Source: Roseobacter sinensis
GTDB taxonomy: Bacteria > Pseudomonadota > Alphaproteobacteria > Rhodobacterales > Rhodobacteraceae
Length of the DNA stretch: 64,000 bases
Assembly: GCF_025755255.1 (NCBI RefSeq)
Contig: NZ_JALIEB010000014.1
Span: 1 to 64,000, forward strand
Reading direction: 5' to 3'
The notes under the pieces were generated by a model. It did no database searches and had not been told where the DNA came from. It saw only the letters and a list, made by a program, of their open reading frames with translations. Both the position numbers and the translations under genes were made by a program. Below are positions 17,101-24,991 of the stretch, one piece after another. Every line of letters starts with the position of its first letter. The first letter of the stretch is position 1.

Positions 17101-17879
17101 CTGTCTTGCTCCTTGGCTTTCTCCTCTGCCACCATCCCGGCCACAACGGCCCGCCCGGCGGCGGTCAGACCGGCAGCCAGGATGCGCGATGCGGCATCGT
17201 CCTGTTGCGACGTGATCTCGCTGGCGACGATAGAAACCGCATCATCAAGGTAGTCTTTCAGGCTCGGCAGCCTGCCCCGCATGAAAACAGACAGATCCTT
17301 GCCATAGAGGAACCCCGCCCCCGCGTTGACACGCAAATCGAACCCGGGCTCGTCGTTTTCACCCGGCTGAAGGTTTATACGGGCTGCGATCTCAGCGGCG
17401 GCGGAAACGGCAATCTCGGCGCTGGCCTCGACGCCCATCTCGAAGGCGATCTTGTCGACCAGCGCCAAAAGCAACCGGTCCTCCAACCCCAGGTCACCCT
17501 CTCGATTGCGCAGGGCGTTTCCGATCACCTCTCCAAGCGAGAGGCCAACGGCCAGACGCGCGCGAATATAGGCCTTGAGTTGCGCTGCCGCGACCACATG
17601 CAGACCGAAGACGCCGGTCACATCAGGTGACAGCTGCGCGGCGAGTTCCGCGCGAAGCTGAGCGCCGGCCTCAAGCTCAAGGGTGGCTTCTATGAAGTCG
17701 GCAAATTCGACACCTGCGCTGCCTCTGGCGGCAAAATTGGCACCAAGTGCGACCCGAAAGCCGCTGCATATCTCGGCCCCCAGCGTAACGCCCGCATCAT
17801 AACCCAGCTGTGCATAAGCGGTATCTGACGCCGTTCCGATGTCGCCGCGGCTGCGTAGATCAAGAATTTGTCCAGTCAT
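14124..17879 (-). CDS. giant helical protein (1251 aa) with a C-terminal lamin-tail domain
   Basis: A large, mostly alpha-helical, Ala/Leu/Asp-rich protein that I do not recognise as a whole. Residues about 20-220 are Gly/Ala-rich with alternating short repeats; 220-720 are helical; about 730-800 look like a coiled coil (EDRLDEAEAALERLQQELD). A beta-rich region (about 970-1110) with FDIRFFVNGEEL may be an immunoglobulin-like fold. Residues about 1141-1230 fit the lamin-tail domain (LTD): VIVIHNRSDSVSTELADWEIED, then FRFPP, LAAGERISVVIG and ERLLLRTAQGRIV. Bacterial LTDs usually sit on secreted nucleases or surface proteins; here there is no signal peptide, nuclease motif or membrane segment. 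It is followed, with a four-base overlap, by the OmpA-domain gene. Role unknown: structural, adhesive or effector-like. Confidence 0.75.
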   Translation of the reverse strand: MTGQILDLRSRGDIGTASDTAYAQLGYDAGVTLGAEICSGFRVALGANFAARGSAGVEFADFIEATLELEAGAQLRAELAAQLSPDVTGVFGLHVVAAAQLKAYIRARLAVGLSLGEVIGNALRNREGDLGLEDRLLLALVDKIAFEMGVEASAEIAVSAAAEIAARINLQPGENDEPGFDLRVNAGAGFLYGKDLSVFMRGRLPSLKDYLDDAVSIVASEITSQQDDAASRILAAGLTAAGRAVVAGMVAEEKAKEQDSTEALIDMLDAVAGAALESVIETALDEALSAALGEIAVVPAALQQDLASLAERTDLPDLATLVGIFSQFAEVGTPPAAGQEERPISRMSAAFHALVFVIDPADALFDRPLPAHVIRQANLPAGADRFTNTLEAIALLDGGFLDAQIARLAHPFDLVMKALLGSLNDAGLGLGAYFAGQTPDQETLNTLASNFAQRVIAEVFVPDATRALQTLEDDGALPPILADLMHALLHGTSKLIIPVLAELAQETDGKKRFALQQKLGHYATQMAATFMVQQISEICAVFLKSSVKDFERRIDQLRREVTAPASDFAERLVDPILGSLADCLPGDDLRRTPRRAEMLRIVRSFMLQLCDASQIAFGSQTWSEARIDRLSGALLTLTTGADDGGIDWAGLSSQDLRRRIDALADCPPLVGSLKTAVEDVGQDLAEIGVAQARIFLLYVPGIIANHLPALGRELVFAVGEEAVDVIADGVAAALQWAEDRLDEAEAALERLQQELDAAIEAIKDGVEDLRRATLAWAEAVIDDLLAALDFAADSIFEAIADFVTELLGASNPIDNEAAARAELRRVKSALTSRLAPAAFADLEATALASRHGNTADMLAAHRAVRAGIFSSAEQDLMHALPLRAGVSFEDAGDRKFGGMVAARQVIENEIVTLESKHLQIGSQTELRAAMLAKRARHLKQTRDAGAAMRAAPSIRFNAPLSADPAPDTGQRPADLPIYGPHVHVEIELGPFPVEFIDDALDLPFQDLSIDRFGAPASGADNMRSLLDRAILDVENAPLFDIRFFVNGEELALKDMQRKGTRLSGTLPQDLLRPGRNHALLVVYAAPALSLGPPIMHHVAFLRDANSFDRPSNTIGFDRAATVINSKGDDHQDARGGRPDDREVIVIHNRSDSVSTELADWEIEDARGHTFRFPPRIKLAAGERISVVIGKSSEAGQLNWIEDYGRGPIALLNNDAERLLLRTAQGRIVSQLFSGPPTANEDISILRRRPTR

Positions 17880-18353
17880 TCGTTACGTTTCTCTCTATGC
17901 GCTTTTGGTCTTCACACGGAAGACCGTGCAGGTTTGGGCAGGTTCTGGTTCAGTGCGGAGATCTCGGCACAGGAGGTTGAAAGCCGCCAATCCAACAGAG
18001 ATCGCCGGCAGCAGGTGGCGTGTGCGAGCCTTTCGCTGCGATTCAGCGGTCAGTGGTTTCGGCAAGGGTTCTCGAGCTCTGGCAACATGTTACTTTTTCT
18101 TTTTTTCAAAAAGGAGTGAGCTCGCTTTGAAATCGGATGGTGTGAGATCTGAACTTCATCTTAAAATTGTCAGTCATTACAACAACACACACAAAGGTAG
18201 CATTGCCAGCCGTGCATCCATCCCGGCAAAAAAGGGAGTGTCGGCTCGGGCACATGTTCTTACCGTCCGGTGTTGGAACACCTGTATCACGTCATCCGAA
18301 TGGACCCTCCAGGTCCACGATGCGCACCGTTCAAGCCATTTGCGGGATTTCCC
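17880..18353. other. intergenic region between divergent transcription units
   Basis: A 474-base region without a supported gene. It must contain the promoter of the lamin-tail/OmpA-domain pair on the minus strand and borders the MerR-type promoter on the plus strand. An open frame (18331-18669, minus) is antisense to the MerR gene and was not accepted. A short T-rich run (TTTTTCTTTTTTTC near 18090-18105) is the only compositional feature. Confidence 0.4.
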
Positions 18354-18384
18354 TTGACCTAGAGTAACTCGAGGCCGGTATCTC
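18354..18384 (+). promoter_or_regulatory. MerR-type promoter with 19-bp spacer and operator dyad
   Basis: A -35 box TTGACC (18354-18359) and a -10-like TATCTC (18379-18384) are 19 bases apart, the over-long spacing that MerR-family activators correct by DNA distortion. The spacer region holds an imperfect dyad CCTAGAGTAACTCGAGG (18358-18374), read as CCTnGAGTnACTCnAGG, much like SoxR/MerR operators. It lies 25 bases before the MerR gene, so the regulator most likely activates its own three-gene operon. Confidence 0.8.
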
Positions 18385-18408
18385 ATATGGAATTGGGAGA
18401 AAGCCGCC

Positions 18409-18762
18409 ATGCGCATTTCCGAGGCTGCAACCGCATCCGGGCTCAGAGTTGATACGATCCGCTACTACGAGGCGACCGGCCTGGTGCCGAAGGTCGCGCG
18501 CGGATCCGATGGGCATCGTCGGTTTTCGCCGGAGAATGTGGAATGGCTGAGCTTGCTCTACTGGCTGCGCGAGACCGGAATGCCGATGAAGGTCATGAAA
18601 CGCTTTGCCGAGCTCTACGCCGCCGGGAACGAGACGATCCCCGAACGCAAGGCCATTCTCATGGATCATTCCAAACTGCTCCAGATGCGTCGCGAAAACC
18701 TTGATCGATGCGAGGACGTCCTCGCGCGCAAGCTCGAAATCTATGAGGACTACCTGACATGA
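18409..18762 (+). CDS. MerR family transcriptional regulator
   Basis: A 117-residue activator with the MerR N-terminal winged helix: MRISEAATASGLRVDTIRYYEATGLVPKVAR, followed by HRRFSPENVEWLSLLYWLRETGMPMKVMKRFAELYA. The C-terminal part is a short dimerisation coiled coil (LLQMRRENLDRCEDVLARKLEIYEDYL) and carries only one Cys, so metal sensing by a Cys cluster is unlikely. It resembles the small MerR proteins that control SDR or oxidoreductase genes in response to aldehydes or quinones. Ribosome-binding site GGGAGAAAG. The stop overlaps the start of the SDR gene by four bases. Confidence 0.93.
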   Translation: MRISEAATASGLRVDTIRYYEATGLVPKVARGSDGHRRFSPENVEWLSLLYWLRETGMPMKVMKRFAELYAAGNETIPERKAILMDHSKLLQMRRENLDRCEDVLARKLEIYEDYLT

Positions 18763-19358
18763 AGATCATTCTGGTTGGCGCGTCTGGTGATGTGGGCCAA
18801 GCCGCCTACAACGCATTGTCGGAGCGCCACGAGATCATCCGCGCCGGCCGCCGAACGGGAGACGTGCACGTCGACATCGGCGACAGGCTGTCAATTGCTG
18901 CCATGTATGACACGGTCGGCGCCTTCGATGCGCTTGTCTCTGCGGCGGGGAACGTGCATTTCGCGCCGCTCGGCGACCAGACCGAAACCACCTTCAAGCT
19001 CGGGTTGGACAGCAAGGTCATGGGGCAAATCAATCTGGTTCTGGAGGGTCTCACGCGGATCGCGGACAAAGGATCTTTCACGTTGACGAGCGGCGTTCTT
19101 GATCGCGACCCTGTTGTCGCTGGAACCGGAGCGGCAACTGCGAACGGAGCTTTGGCCGGCTTCGTTGCAGGCGCGGCGATCGAACTGCCGCGGAACCTTC
19201 GGATCAATGTGGTCAGCCCTGGCTTGCTGAAGGCGTCTGAAGAGCGGTACGGCTCATTCTTTCCGGGCCACGAGCGTGTTTCGTCGAACCGGGTCGGTCG
19301 CGCCTTTGTCAAATGTGTCGAAGGGGCGATCACCGGGCAGGTCGTGATTGTGGAGTGA
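18759..19358 (+). CDS. short-chain dehydrogenase-like protein with a degenerate active site
   Basis: A 199-residue Rossmann protein: MKIILVGASGDVGQAA is the GxSGxxG dinucleotide-binding motif, DVHVDIGD the acidic strand end, ALVSAAGNVHFAPL the NNAG-like position and INVVSPGLL the motif after strand 6. The catalytic YxxxK is not visible where expected; the segment reads GTGAATANGALAGF. Short SDRs of this type (about 200 residues) are common beside MerR regulators; they may bind NADP(H) or act on unusual substrates. Second gene of the MerR operon. Confidence 0.87.
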   Translation: MKIILVGASGDVGQAAYNALSERHEIIRAGRRTGDVHVDIGDRLSIAAMYDTVGAFDALVSAAGNVHFAPLGDQTETTFKLGLDSKVMGQINLVLEGLTRIADKGSFTLTSGVLDRDPVVAGTGAATANGALAGFVAGAAIELPRNLRINVVSPGLLKASEERYGSFFPGHERVSSNRVGRAFVKCVEGAITGQVVIVE

Positions 19359-19368
19359 GGCGCGGCGC

Positions 19369-20076
19369 ATGAAGGTTGCATATCTCATCGAACCGCCCTT
19401 CAACGACCGGGATGCGGCCGGAGCCGTTACGGGGTGCGACATAGAGCTTGCACGGCAGGTTTTTCGCAGGCTGGGGCTGGACGAGCCGATTTTCGTGGAA
19501 ACGGAGTTTGCGGATCTCCTGCCAGGTCTGGAGCGGGGCGCTTGGCAGATGACCACCGGGCTTTTTGCGACCGAAGAACGACGGTCGCGCGCCTTGTTCA
19601 GTCGGCCGATCTGGGCCTTACCGGACGGCCTCTTGATCCGAACTGCCGATCGTCATCGTCTCACTGGCTATGGAAGCCTGGTCAGAGATCGAACTCTGCG
19701 CCTCGCCACCATACGCCATCAGGCCCAGTACAGAAGTGCCATCGAGATCGGCGTGCGCCCCGATCAGATATCCACTTTCGACCGGTATCGCGAGGCCGCG
19801 GAGGCGGTCCGTGATGGTCGGGTCAGTGCATATGCCAGCGTTGCACGGGCTCACGAGGGGTTTCTGAGAAGAAACCCGGGTTCGGAGATGACCTGGCTCG
19901 TCGTTCCAGCCTCCGAGAAACCGGCGGCGTTCGGCTGCTTTGCGTTTGCCAAGGCCAACGCAGGCCTGAGGGATGCCGTTGACGGTGCATTGAATGGTAT
20001 GATTGGCAGCCAGGCGCATCGCGAGTTGATGGCAGGCTTCGGGTTCTCCGACGATGAGGTCGATCTTCTGACCTGA
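19369..20076 (+). CDS. SBP_bac_3-like solute-binding protein without signal peptide
   Basis: A 235-residue protein with the family 3 periplasmic binding-protein pattern: an N-terminal strand with MKVAYLIEPPFND, GCDIELARQVFRRLGL, then MTTGLFATEERRSRALFSRPIW and a second lobe with DRYREAAEAVRDGRVSAYAS. Unlike true periplasmic members it begins directly at the first strand and has no signal peptide, so it should stay in the cytoplasm as a ligand sensor or carrier domain, perhaps coupled to the MerR/SDR pair. No permease or ATPase for it lies nearby. The start at 19369 is chosen because it begins the fold; the frame is open to 19348. Confidence 0.82.
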   Translation: MKVAYLIEPPFNDRDAAGAVTGCDIELARQVFRRLGLDEPIFVETEFADLLPGLERGAWQMTTGLFATEERRSRALFSRPIWALPDGLLIRTADRHRLTGYGSLVRDRTLRLATIRHQAQYRSAIEIGVRPDQISTFDRYREAAEAVRDGRVSAYASVARAHEGFLRRNPGSEMTWLVVPASEKPAAFGCFAFAKANAGLRDAVDGALNGMIGSQAHRELMAGFGFSDDEVDLLT

Positions 20077-20307
20077 CGACCCATCTCATCCATTTGACCT
20101 CGACCCGACGCCCAATGGTGCGGCGTGACCCCATCAACGGCGCGAGGATTTTCGGTCATCATCGCATCTTTGGCGACGTTGCTCATCGCCCTCGCCAGTT
20201 CTGTTTCGGCAGAGTATCACCACGGTACGGCCACGACGTCGTTGTCGCTCCGGGCCTTTCACTGCAAAGCGAAAGACCAGATCGATAGGCTGTAAGATCC
20301 TAAGCTG

Positions 20308-20338
20308 CCCATCGGCTGCCCTTCTGGAAACCGATGGG
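20308..20338. terminator. possible hairpin terminator of the liv-type operon
   Basis: CCCATCGG (20308-20315) and CCGATGGG (20331-20338) form an 8-bp perfect stem around a 15-base loop, 17 bases beyond the stop of the liv-type binding-protein gene on the minus strand and between two convergent units. There is no T-tract, so intrinsic termination is not assured. Confidence 0.4.
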
Positions 20339-20355
20339 GTTCGACCTGCGACGGA

Positions 20356-21618
20356 TCAGTTCAGCGACGCGATGAAACTGTCGACTTCGTCCAACGAGAG
20401 ATATTCGACCTCTTCCGTGCCGCTCTCCGTGAAGGACCAGATCACCGCGGGCGCGGAGACGTCGCCGTTCGCATCGAAGCGCACATTGCCTGTGGCCCCC
20501 TGGTACATCACCGTGCCACCGCCTGCGAGGACCTCCTTGGCTGTCGTAAAGCCCGCCGTGTCCGCCGTGATGGCCGTCCCATTGGGGTCGGTGACCTTGC
20601 GCACGGCGGCAGCGATATCGGCACCCGAGGCATCCTTGCCCGCCGCTTCCATCGCCAGCAGCGCAATCATCGTGGCGTCATAGCTGTTTCCGAGGCCGGG
20701 GCCGTTGGGCTCGCTCTCAAACCTTTCGACATAGGCGGCGCGGAAGGCGTCGGCGCTCTCAGAGCGCGGCGACGCGGTATCGGTGCCGACGGTCTCTCCG
20801 AGGTACTGCAGCCCGACGTTTTCGCGGAATTCATCGGACTTGAGCGAATTGGCCAGGATCATCTTTTGCGTCCCGCCGAGCGAAATCCACTCGCGGACCG
20901 CTGCCGTGCCTTCCGCCGGATAAAGCGCGAGGTAGAGCGCATCGGGCTGGGTGCCGAGCGCCTCGGTCACCTCGGCGCGGTAGGAGGGCTGACCGTCGTT
21001 GATCGCAACCGAGGCCGTGACGGCAACGCCAACGGCTTCGAAGTCAGCCGCGATCAGGCGCGCCATGTCCTGGCCCCAGTCGTCGTTCTTGTAGAGGATT
21101 GCGACGGAGCCGTAGCCCTTGTCCTGCGCGATTTTCGCGCCCATGGCGGATTGCACCGCCGTGGTGGCGAAGGTGCGGAACCACAGACCCTCGGTCTTGC
21201 CCTCTTCGGCCAGGTTCGTGAAGGCGGTGGAAGAGGAGCAGCACGACATCTGCATCACACCGCCGGGTACCGTGACGGAGGTGAGGATCGGCATGGAGAC
21301 ACCGGAGGAGACCGCGCCCAAGAGCACCTTCACGCCTTCCAGATCGACCAGCGCCTTGGCGGCATCGACGCCGACCTTCGGGTCCACCTGGGTGTCGCGT
21401 AGCACCATCTCGATCTTGCAGCCCCCGGCACCACCGGCGGCATTGACCTGATCGACGGCGAATTGCGCCGTCTCGGCAATCGGGCGACCCCAGTCGACGG
21501 AGGTGGGCAGCACCGTGCCGATCTTCGTCGTGCAGTCCTGCGCCAGCGCAGAACCCGCCATCAAGGTCAGGCCAACGGCCACGCCCATCCCGCCCGCGAG
21601 ATGTCTCAGCAATGTCAT
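20356..21618 (-). CDS. branched-chain amino acid-type ABC substrate-binding protein (LivJ/K-like)
   Basis: A 420-residue periplasmic binding protein. The start MTLLRHLAGG (GGGAG upstream) gives a signal peptide ending SALAQ; the longer open frame to 21819 has no signal and was rejected. The mature protein shows KIGTVLPTSVDWGRPIAET, the first strand of the Peripla_BP_6 (LivJ/amide-binding) fold, and QMSCCSSSTAF, a Cys-Cys segment at the position of the usual Ser-rich ligand loop. It is the last gene of the operon, unusual since binding proteins are often first. The ligand is not necessarily an amino acid, because Liv-type importers also take urea, amides, aromatic acids and polyols. Confidence 0.92.
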   Translation of the reverse strand: MTLLRHLAGGMGVAVGLTLMAGSALAQDCTTKIGTVLPTSVDWGRPIAETAQFAVDQVNAAGGAGGCKIEMVLRDTQVDPKVGVDAAKALVDLEGVKVLLGAVSSGVSMPILTSVTVPGGVMQMSCCSSSTAFTNLAEEGKTEGLWFRTFATTAVQSAMGAKIAQDKGYGSVAILYKNDDWGQDMARLIAADFEAVGVAVTASVAINDGQPSYRAEVTEALGTQPDALYLALYPAEGTAAVREWISLGGTQKMILANSLKSDEFRENVGLQYLGETVGTDTASPRSESADAFRAAYVERFESEPNGPGLGNSYDATMIALLAMEAAGKDASGADIAAAVRKVTDPNGTAITADTAGFTTAKEVLAGGGTVMYQGATGNVRFDANGDVSAPAVIWSFTESGTEEVEYLSLDEVDSFIASLN

Positions 21619-21635
21619 ATCAATACTCCCTGTCG

Positions 21636-22586
21636 TTATTCTTTTGATCCCCGCTGCGAGACCACCAGCCGTTCCGGCAGTAGCCCTTGCGGGCGCCACA
21701 TCAGCATGCCGACGATCACCACACCGATCAACACAAACTGCATCGATCCGGTGTAGAGTTGGGCCTCGACCGGCGCGAACCGCGACAGTGCCCAACCGGA
21801 CGCCGTCCAGGCGCCCCAAATGAGGAACGCGCCGAAGATCGCGCCGCGATTGTTGCCCGCGCCGCCGACGATGAGCATGGCCCAGATCTGGAAGGTGAGC
21901 GTCGGCAGCACGTCCTGCGGGCTGACGAAGGCGTAGAAGGTGCCGTATAGCCCGCCTGCGAGCCCAAGGATGACGGAGCCGGTGATAAAGGCCGTCAGCC
22001 GGATGCGGCTGGGGCTCTTGCCAAGGGATGAGGCGGCCTCCTCGTCTTCACGGATGGCGCGCAGCAGACGGCCGAAGGGCGATGCGACGAGGCGTTCGAG
22101 AAAGAGGTAAACGGTGATAAGAATGATCAGGACGGTGATGAAAAAGGCGATGTTGTAGAGAAACCCGTCCCCCAAAGCGTCGCGCAGCGGGCGCTCGAAC
22201 CCGCGCACACCTTTCGCGCCGCCTGCGAGCCACTCGGCGTTGCGCATCAGGTTCTCGAAGGCGACGGCGACGCCGAAGGTCGCGATGGCCAGATAGTCGT
22301 GCCTCAACCGAAGTGTCAGCAGCCCAACGATCCAGGCCATGACGCCCGCAGCGGCCATCCCGCCGAGAAGGGCCAGCGGATAGAACAGCCCATATCCGCC
22401 CAGATGCCCGTCCTGCGGCGTGCCGCCCAGGATCAGGGTGCCGTAAGCACCGGCGCCGAAGAAGGCCACGACACCGCCGTTGAAAAGCCCAGTGTTGCCC
22501 CATTGCAGATTCAGCCCCAACACAGCGATGGCGAGGATCGAGGCGGTGGTCGCGAAGAACACCAGATAGGAGATCGTCCCGATCAC
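21636..22586 (-). CDS. branched-chain-type ABC transporter permease, LivM family
   Basis: A 316-residue permease with about nine hydrophobic segments and the LivM signature (LRLRHDYLAIATFGVAVAF; GRLLRAIREDEEAASSLGKSP; IQIWAMLIVGGAGNNRGAI). The start is a GTG at 22586 whose TGA overlap joins it to the LivH gene; the open frame runs to 23537, but that part is antisense-like shadow over LivH. It ends 17 bases before the binding-protein start. Confidence 0.93.
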   Translation of the reverse strand: MIGTISYLVFFATTASILAIAVLGLNLQWGNTGLFNGGVVAFFGAGAYGTLILGGTPQDGHLGGYGLFYPLALLGGMAAAGVMAWIVGLLTLRLRHDYLAIATFGVAVAFENLMRNAEWLAGGAKGVRGFERPLRDALGDGFLYNIAFFITVLIILITVYLFLERLVASPFGRLLRAIREDEEAASSLGKSPSRIRLTAFITGSVILGLAGGLYGTFYAFVSPQDVLPTLTFQIWAMLIVGGAGNNRGAIFGAFLIWGAWTASGWALSRFAPVEAQLYTGSMQFVLIGVVIVGMLMWRPQGLLPERLVVSQRGSKE

Positions 22587-23497
22587 GCGCGCGCTTCCCC
22601 GAAGAGCCCGTGGGGCCGGATCATCAGCACGATCAGGATCAGCATGAAGGGGATCGAGGGCGTGTAGCCCGAGGGCAGCACCACCAGCGCCAGATTGCCC
22701 GCGATGCCGACGATGAACCCGCCCAGCACCGCGCCATAGACGCTGCCGATGCCACCAACGATGGTCGCGGCGAAGATCGGCAGCACGAGGTCGCGGCCCA
22801 TGACCGGGATCACCTGATGGCTGAGGCCGTAGAAGACACCCGCCACCGCGGCAAGGCTTCCGCCAATCAGCCAGACCGCCATGACGGTGCGCGCGAGGTT
22901 CACACCGTTGACCTGCGCCAGCGACGGGTTCTCGGCCACCGCGCGCAGCGCGTAGCCGAAGGTGGTGCGCGAGAGGATCAGGTGCAGGACAAACATCAGC
23001 GCAAGGGCCGCAACAAGCACAAAGACCTGATCGGGCTTCACAAGGATCAGCGGGTCGCGGCTCAGGATCATCGCAAACGCGATGTCCTTGGAATAAAGCT
23101 CGGGCGAGAGGCCGAAGATCAGGCCGATCACGTTGCGGATGATCAGCGCCATACCGAAACTGGCGAAGACCATCGACAGCTCCCACCCCTTCTCGCGCAC
23201 CCGCTTGAAGACCAGCCGGTCGATGAGCACGGCGGAGAGGCCGGTCAGCACCATGGAAATGAGGATGGCGAACAAAAGCGCATAGGTCAGGGATAGGGGC
23301 CCCAGCTTCGTGGCCAGCACGGGTGCCAATGCCGTGACCAGCGCGTCGAAGACGAGGGCCGCGTAAGCGCCGAGCGACAGCAACTCCGCATGAGAGAAAT
23401 TGGCAAACCGCAGGATGTGCATCACCAGCGTGAGGCCAATCGCGCCCAACGACAGGTAGGAGCCCGTCAGCACCCCGTCGATCAGGTTCTGAATCAT
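22583..23497 (-). CDS. branched-chain-type ABC transporter permease, LivH family
   Basis: A 304-residue permease with about eight transmembrane helices, LSLGAIGLTLVMHILRFANFSHAE near the N-terminus and RAVAENPSLAQVNGVN, IVGGIGSVYGAVLGGFIVG as the LivH coupling and Gly-rich motifs. It pairs with LivM to form the pore. Four-base overlaps with the LivF gene upstream and LivM downstream. Confidence 0.94.
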   Translation of the reverse strand: MIQNLIDGVLTGSYLSLGAIGLTLVMHILRFANFSHAELLSLGAYAALVFDALVTALAPVLATKLGPLSLTYALLFAILISMVLTGLSAVLIDRLVFKRVREKGWELSMVFASFGMALIIRNVIGLIFGLSPELYSKDIAFAMILSRDPLILVKPDQVFVLVAALALMFVLHLILSRTTFGYALRAVAENPSLAQVNGVNLARTVMAVWLIGGSLAAVAGVFYGLSHQVIPVMGRDLVLPIFAATIVGGIGSVYGAVLGGFIVGIAGNLALVVLPSGYTPSIPFMLILIVLMIRPHGLFGEARA

Positions 23498-24225
23498 GCG
23501 GCGCCCATCCGCCGCCCACCAAGGTAGATCTCGCCAACCACCTTGTTACCGATCAACTCGGCTGCGGGGCCGTCCACCTGATTGCGCCCCTCCGCGAGGA
23601 TATAGCAGTGATCGGCCAGCTTCATCGCCTGGCTGACATTCTGCTCGACCAGCAGGATCGAGACGCCATCGGCGGTCAGCTTGCGCGCGTGCTCGAGCAC
23701 CTCCGCGGTCGCCTTGGGGGACAACCCCGCGGAGGGCTCGTCCATCAGGATCAGGCGCGGTGCCCTGGCGAGCGCCATGGCAATGGCGAGAAATTGGCGC
23801 TGGCCGCCCGAGAGCGTGCCGGCCCTGTCGTGCTGCTTGTCGGCGAGCGCCGGAAACTGCGTCAGCAGTTGGTTGCGTCGGGCCGCGGCATCTCCACCCG
23901 CCCGGCGCAGCGCCAGATCGAGGTTCTGACGGATGGTCAGGCTGCGAAAGATGTTGTCGGTCTGCGGCACGTAGGCGATGCCGTACGCAGCGAGCTGATC
24001 GGGGCGGATGTGCGTGACGTCCTGCCCGTCCAGTGTGAGGCGACCGGCACTCACCGGGATGAGACCCGCTATCGCCTTGATCAGAGTTGATTTTCCGGCA
24101 CCATTCGGGCCAATGATGAGAGTGATCCGACCCCGTTCCGCGGTCAGCGACACCCCATGCAGGATCGGCAGATCGGGTACATACCCAGCCGTGACGTCAC
24201 TGACTTGCAGCACCGGATCAGGCAT
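23494..24225 (-). CDS. branched-chain-type ABC transporter ATP-binding protein, LivF family
   Basis: A 243-residue ATPase: Walker A GPNGAGKST near residue 39, signature LSGGQRQF, Walker B LILMDEP, and LLVEQNVSQAM as the switch region, all typical of LivF, the shorter of the two ATPases. Overlaps the LivG gene by eight bases and LivH by four. Confidence 0.94.
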   Translation of the reverse strand: MPDPVLQVSDVTAGYVPDLPILHGVSLTAERGRITLIIGPNGAGKSTLIKAIAGLIPVSAGRLTLDGQDVTHIRPDQLAAYGIAYVPQTDNIFRSLTIRQNLDLALRRAGGDAAARRNQLLTQFPALADKQHDRAGTLSGGQRQFLAIAMALARAPRLILMDEPSAGLSPKATAEVLEHARKLTADGVSILLVEQNVSQAMKLADHCYILAEGRNQVDGPAAELIGNKVVGEIYLGGRRMGAA

Positions 24226-24991
24226 GGAGCGGCGTCCCGAGATAGGCGTCGAGCAACCCGGCGTCGGTCATCGCCTCGTCCGCACTGCCCTGGAATACGA
24301 TCCGCCCCTCGGACAGCGCAATGATCGGATCGCAGTGGCGCATCACCAGGTCCATGTCGTGCTCGATGATGACAAACGTCGTGCCCTGCCGGTTCAGCTC
24401 CTCGATCTTGCCGATCAGCGTCTCGGTCAGCACCGGGTTTACTCCTGCTGCGGGTTCGTCGAGAAGGATGAGTGCGGGATCGCCCATCAGCACGCGTGCA
24501 AGTTCCAGGAGCTTCATCTGGCCACCTGATATCTTGCCGGCAGGGTGATCCGCCAGCGCACCGAGGGTCACGAACTCAAGCACCTCCATTGCCTTGTCCC
24601 TGATCTGCCGCTCCTGATCCCGCATCTGTTTGCGCGACAGGAATGGGCCCCAGACCGTCTCGCCCACCTGGCCCGTCGGCGCCAGCATGACGTTTTCAAG
24701 CACGCTCATGCGCGCAAAAGGGCGGGGGATCTGAAAGGTGCGGCCCATGCCAAGCTCGAACAGCCGCGAGGGCGGCAGGCCCGTGATGTCTTGACCGGCC
24801 AGCGTGACCGTTCCCGCATCCGGTGCCAGCGCACCGGTCAGCAGGTTGAAAAACGTGGATTTGCCCGCGCCGTTGGGGCCGATGAGCCCGGTGATGGTGC
24901 CCCGTGCGATCTCCAGCGACACGCCGTCCACCGCCTTGAACGGGCCAAAGCTGCGGCTCAGCCTATGCGTCGACAGCACCGTCTCAGCCAT
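24218..24991 (-). CDS. branched-chain-type ABC transporter ATP-binding protein, LivG family
   Basis: A 257-residue ATPase with Walker A GPNGAGKST, the LivG-specific GMGRTFQIPRPFARMSVLENV segment, signature ISGGQMKLLELAR, Walker B LILLDEP and the LivG C-terminal IIEHDMDLVM. It overlaps the aldo/keto reductase stop by eight bases, showing that the reductase and transporter are one operon. Confidence 0.94.
   Translation of the reverse strand: MAETVLSTHRLSRSFGPFKAVDGVSLEIARGTITGLIGPNGAGKSTFFNLLTGALAPDAGTVTLAGQDITGLPPSRLFELGMGRTFQIPRPFARMSVLENVMLAPTGQVGETVWGPFLSRKQMRDQERQIRDKAMEVLEFVTLGALADHPAGKISGGQMKLLELARVLMGDPALILLDEPAAGVNPVLTETLIGKIEELNRQGTTFVIIEHDMDLVMRHCDPIIALSEGRIVFQGSADEAMTDAGLLDAYLGTPLHA

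Noticed and set aside
22587-23537. In-frame upstream extension of the LivM gene
   Set aside because: Overlaps the LivH gene in another frame; homology and the GTGA junction place the start at 22586.
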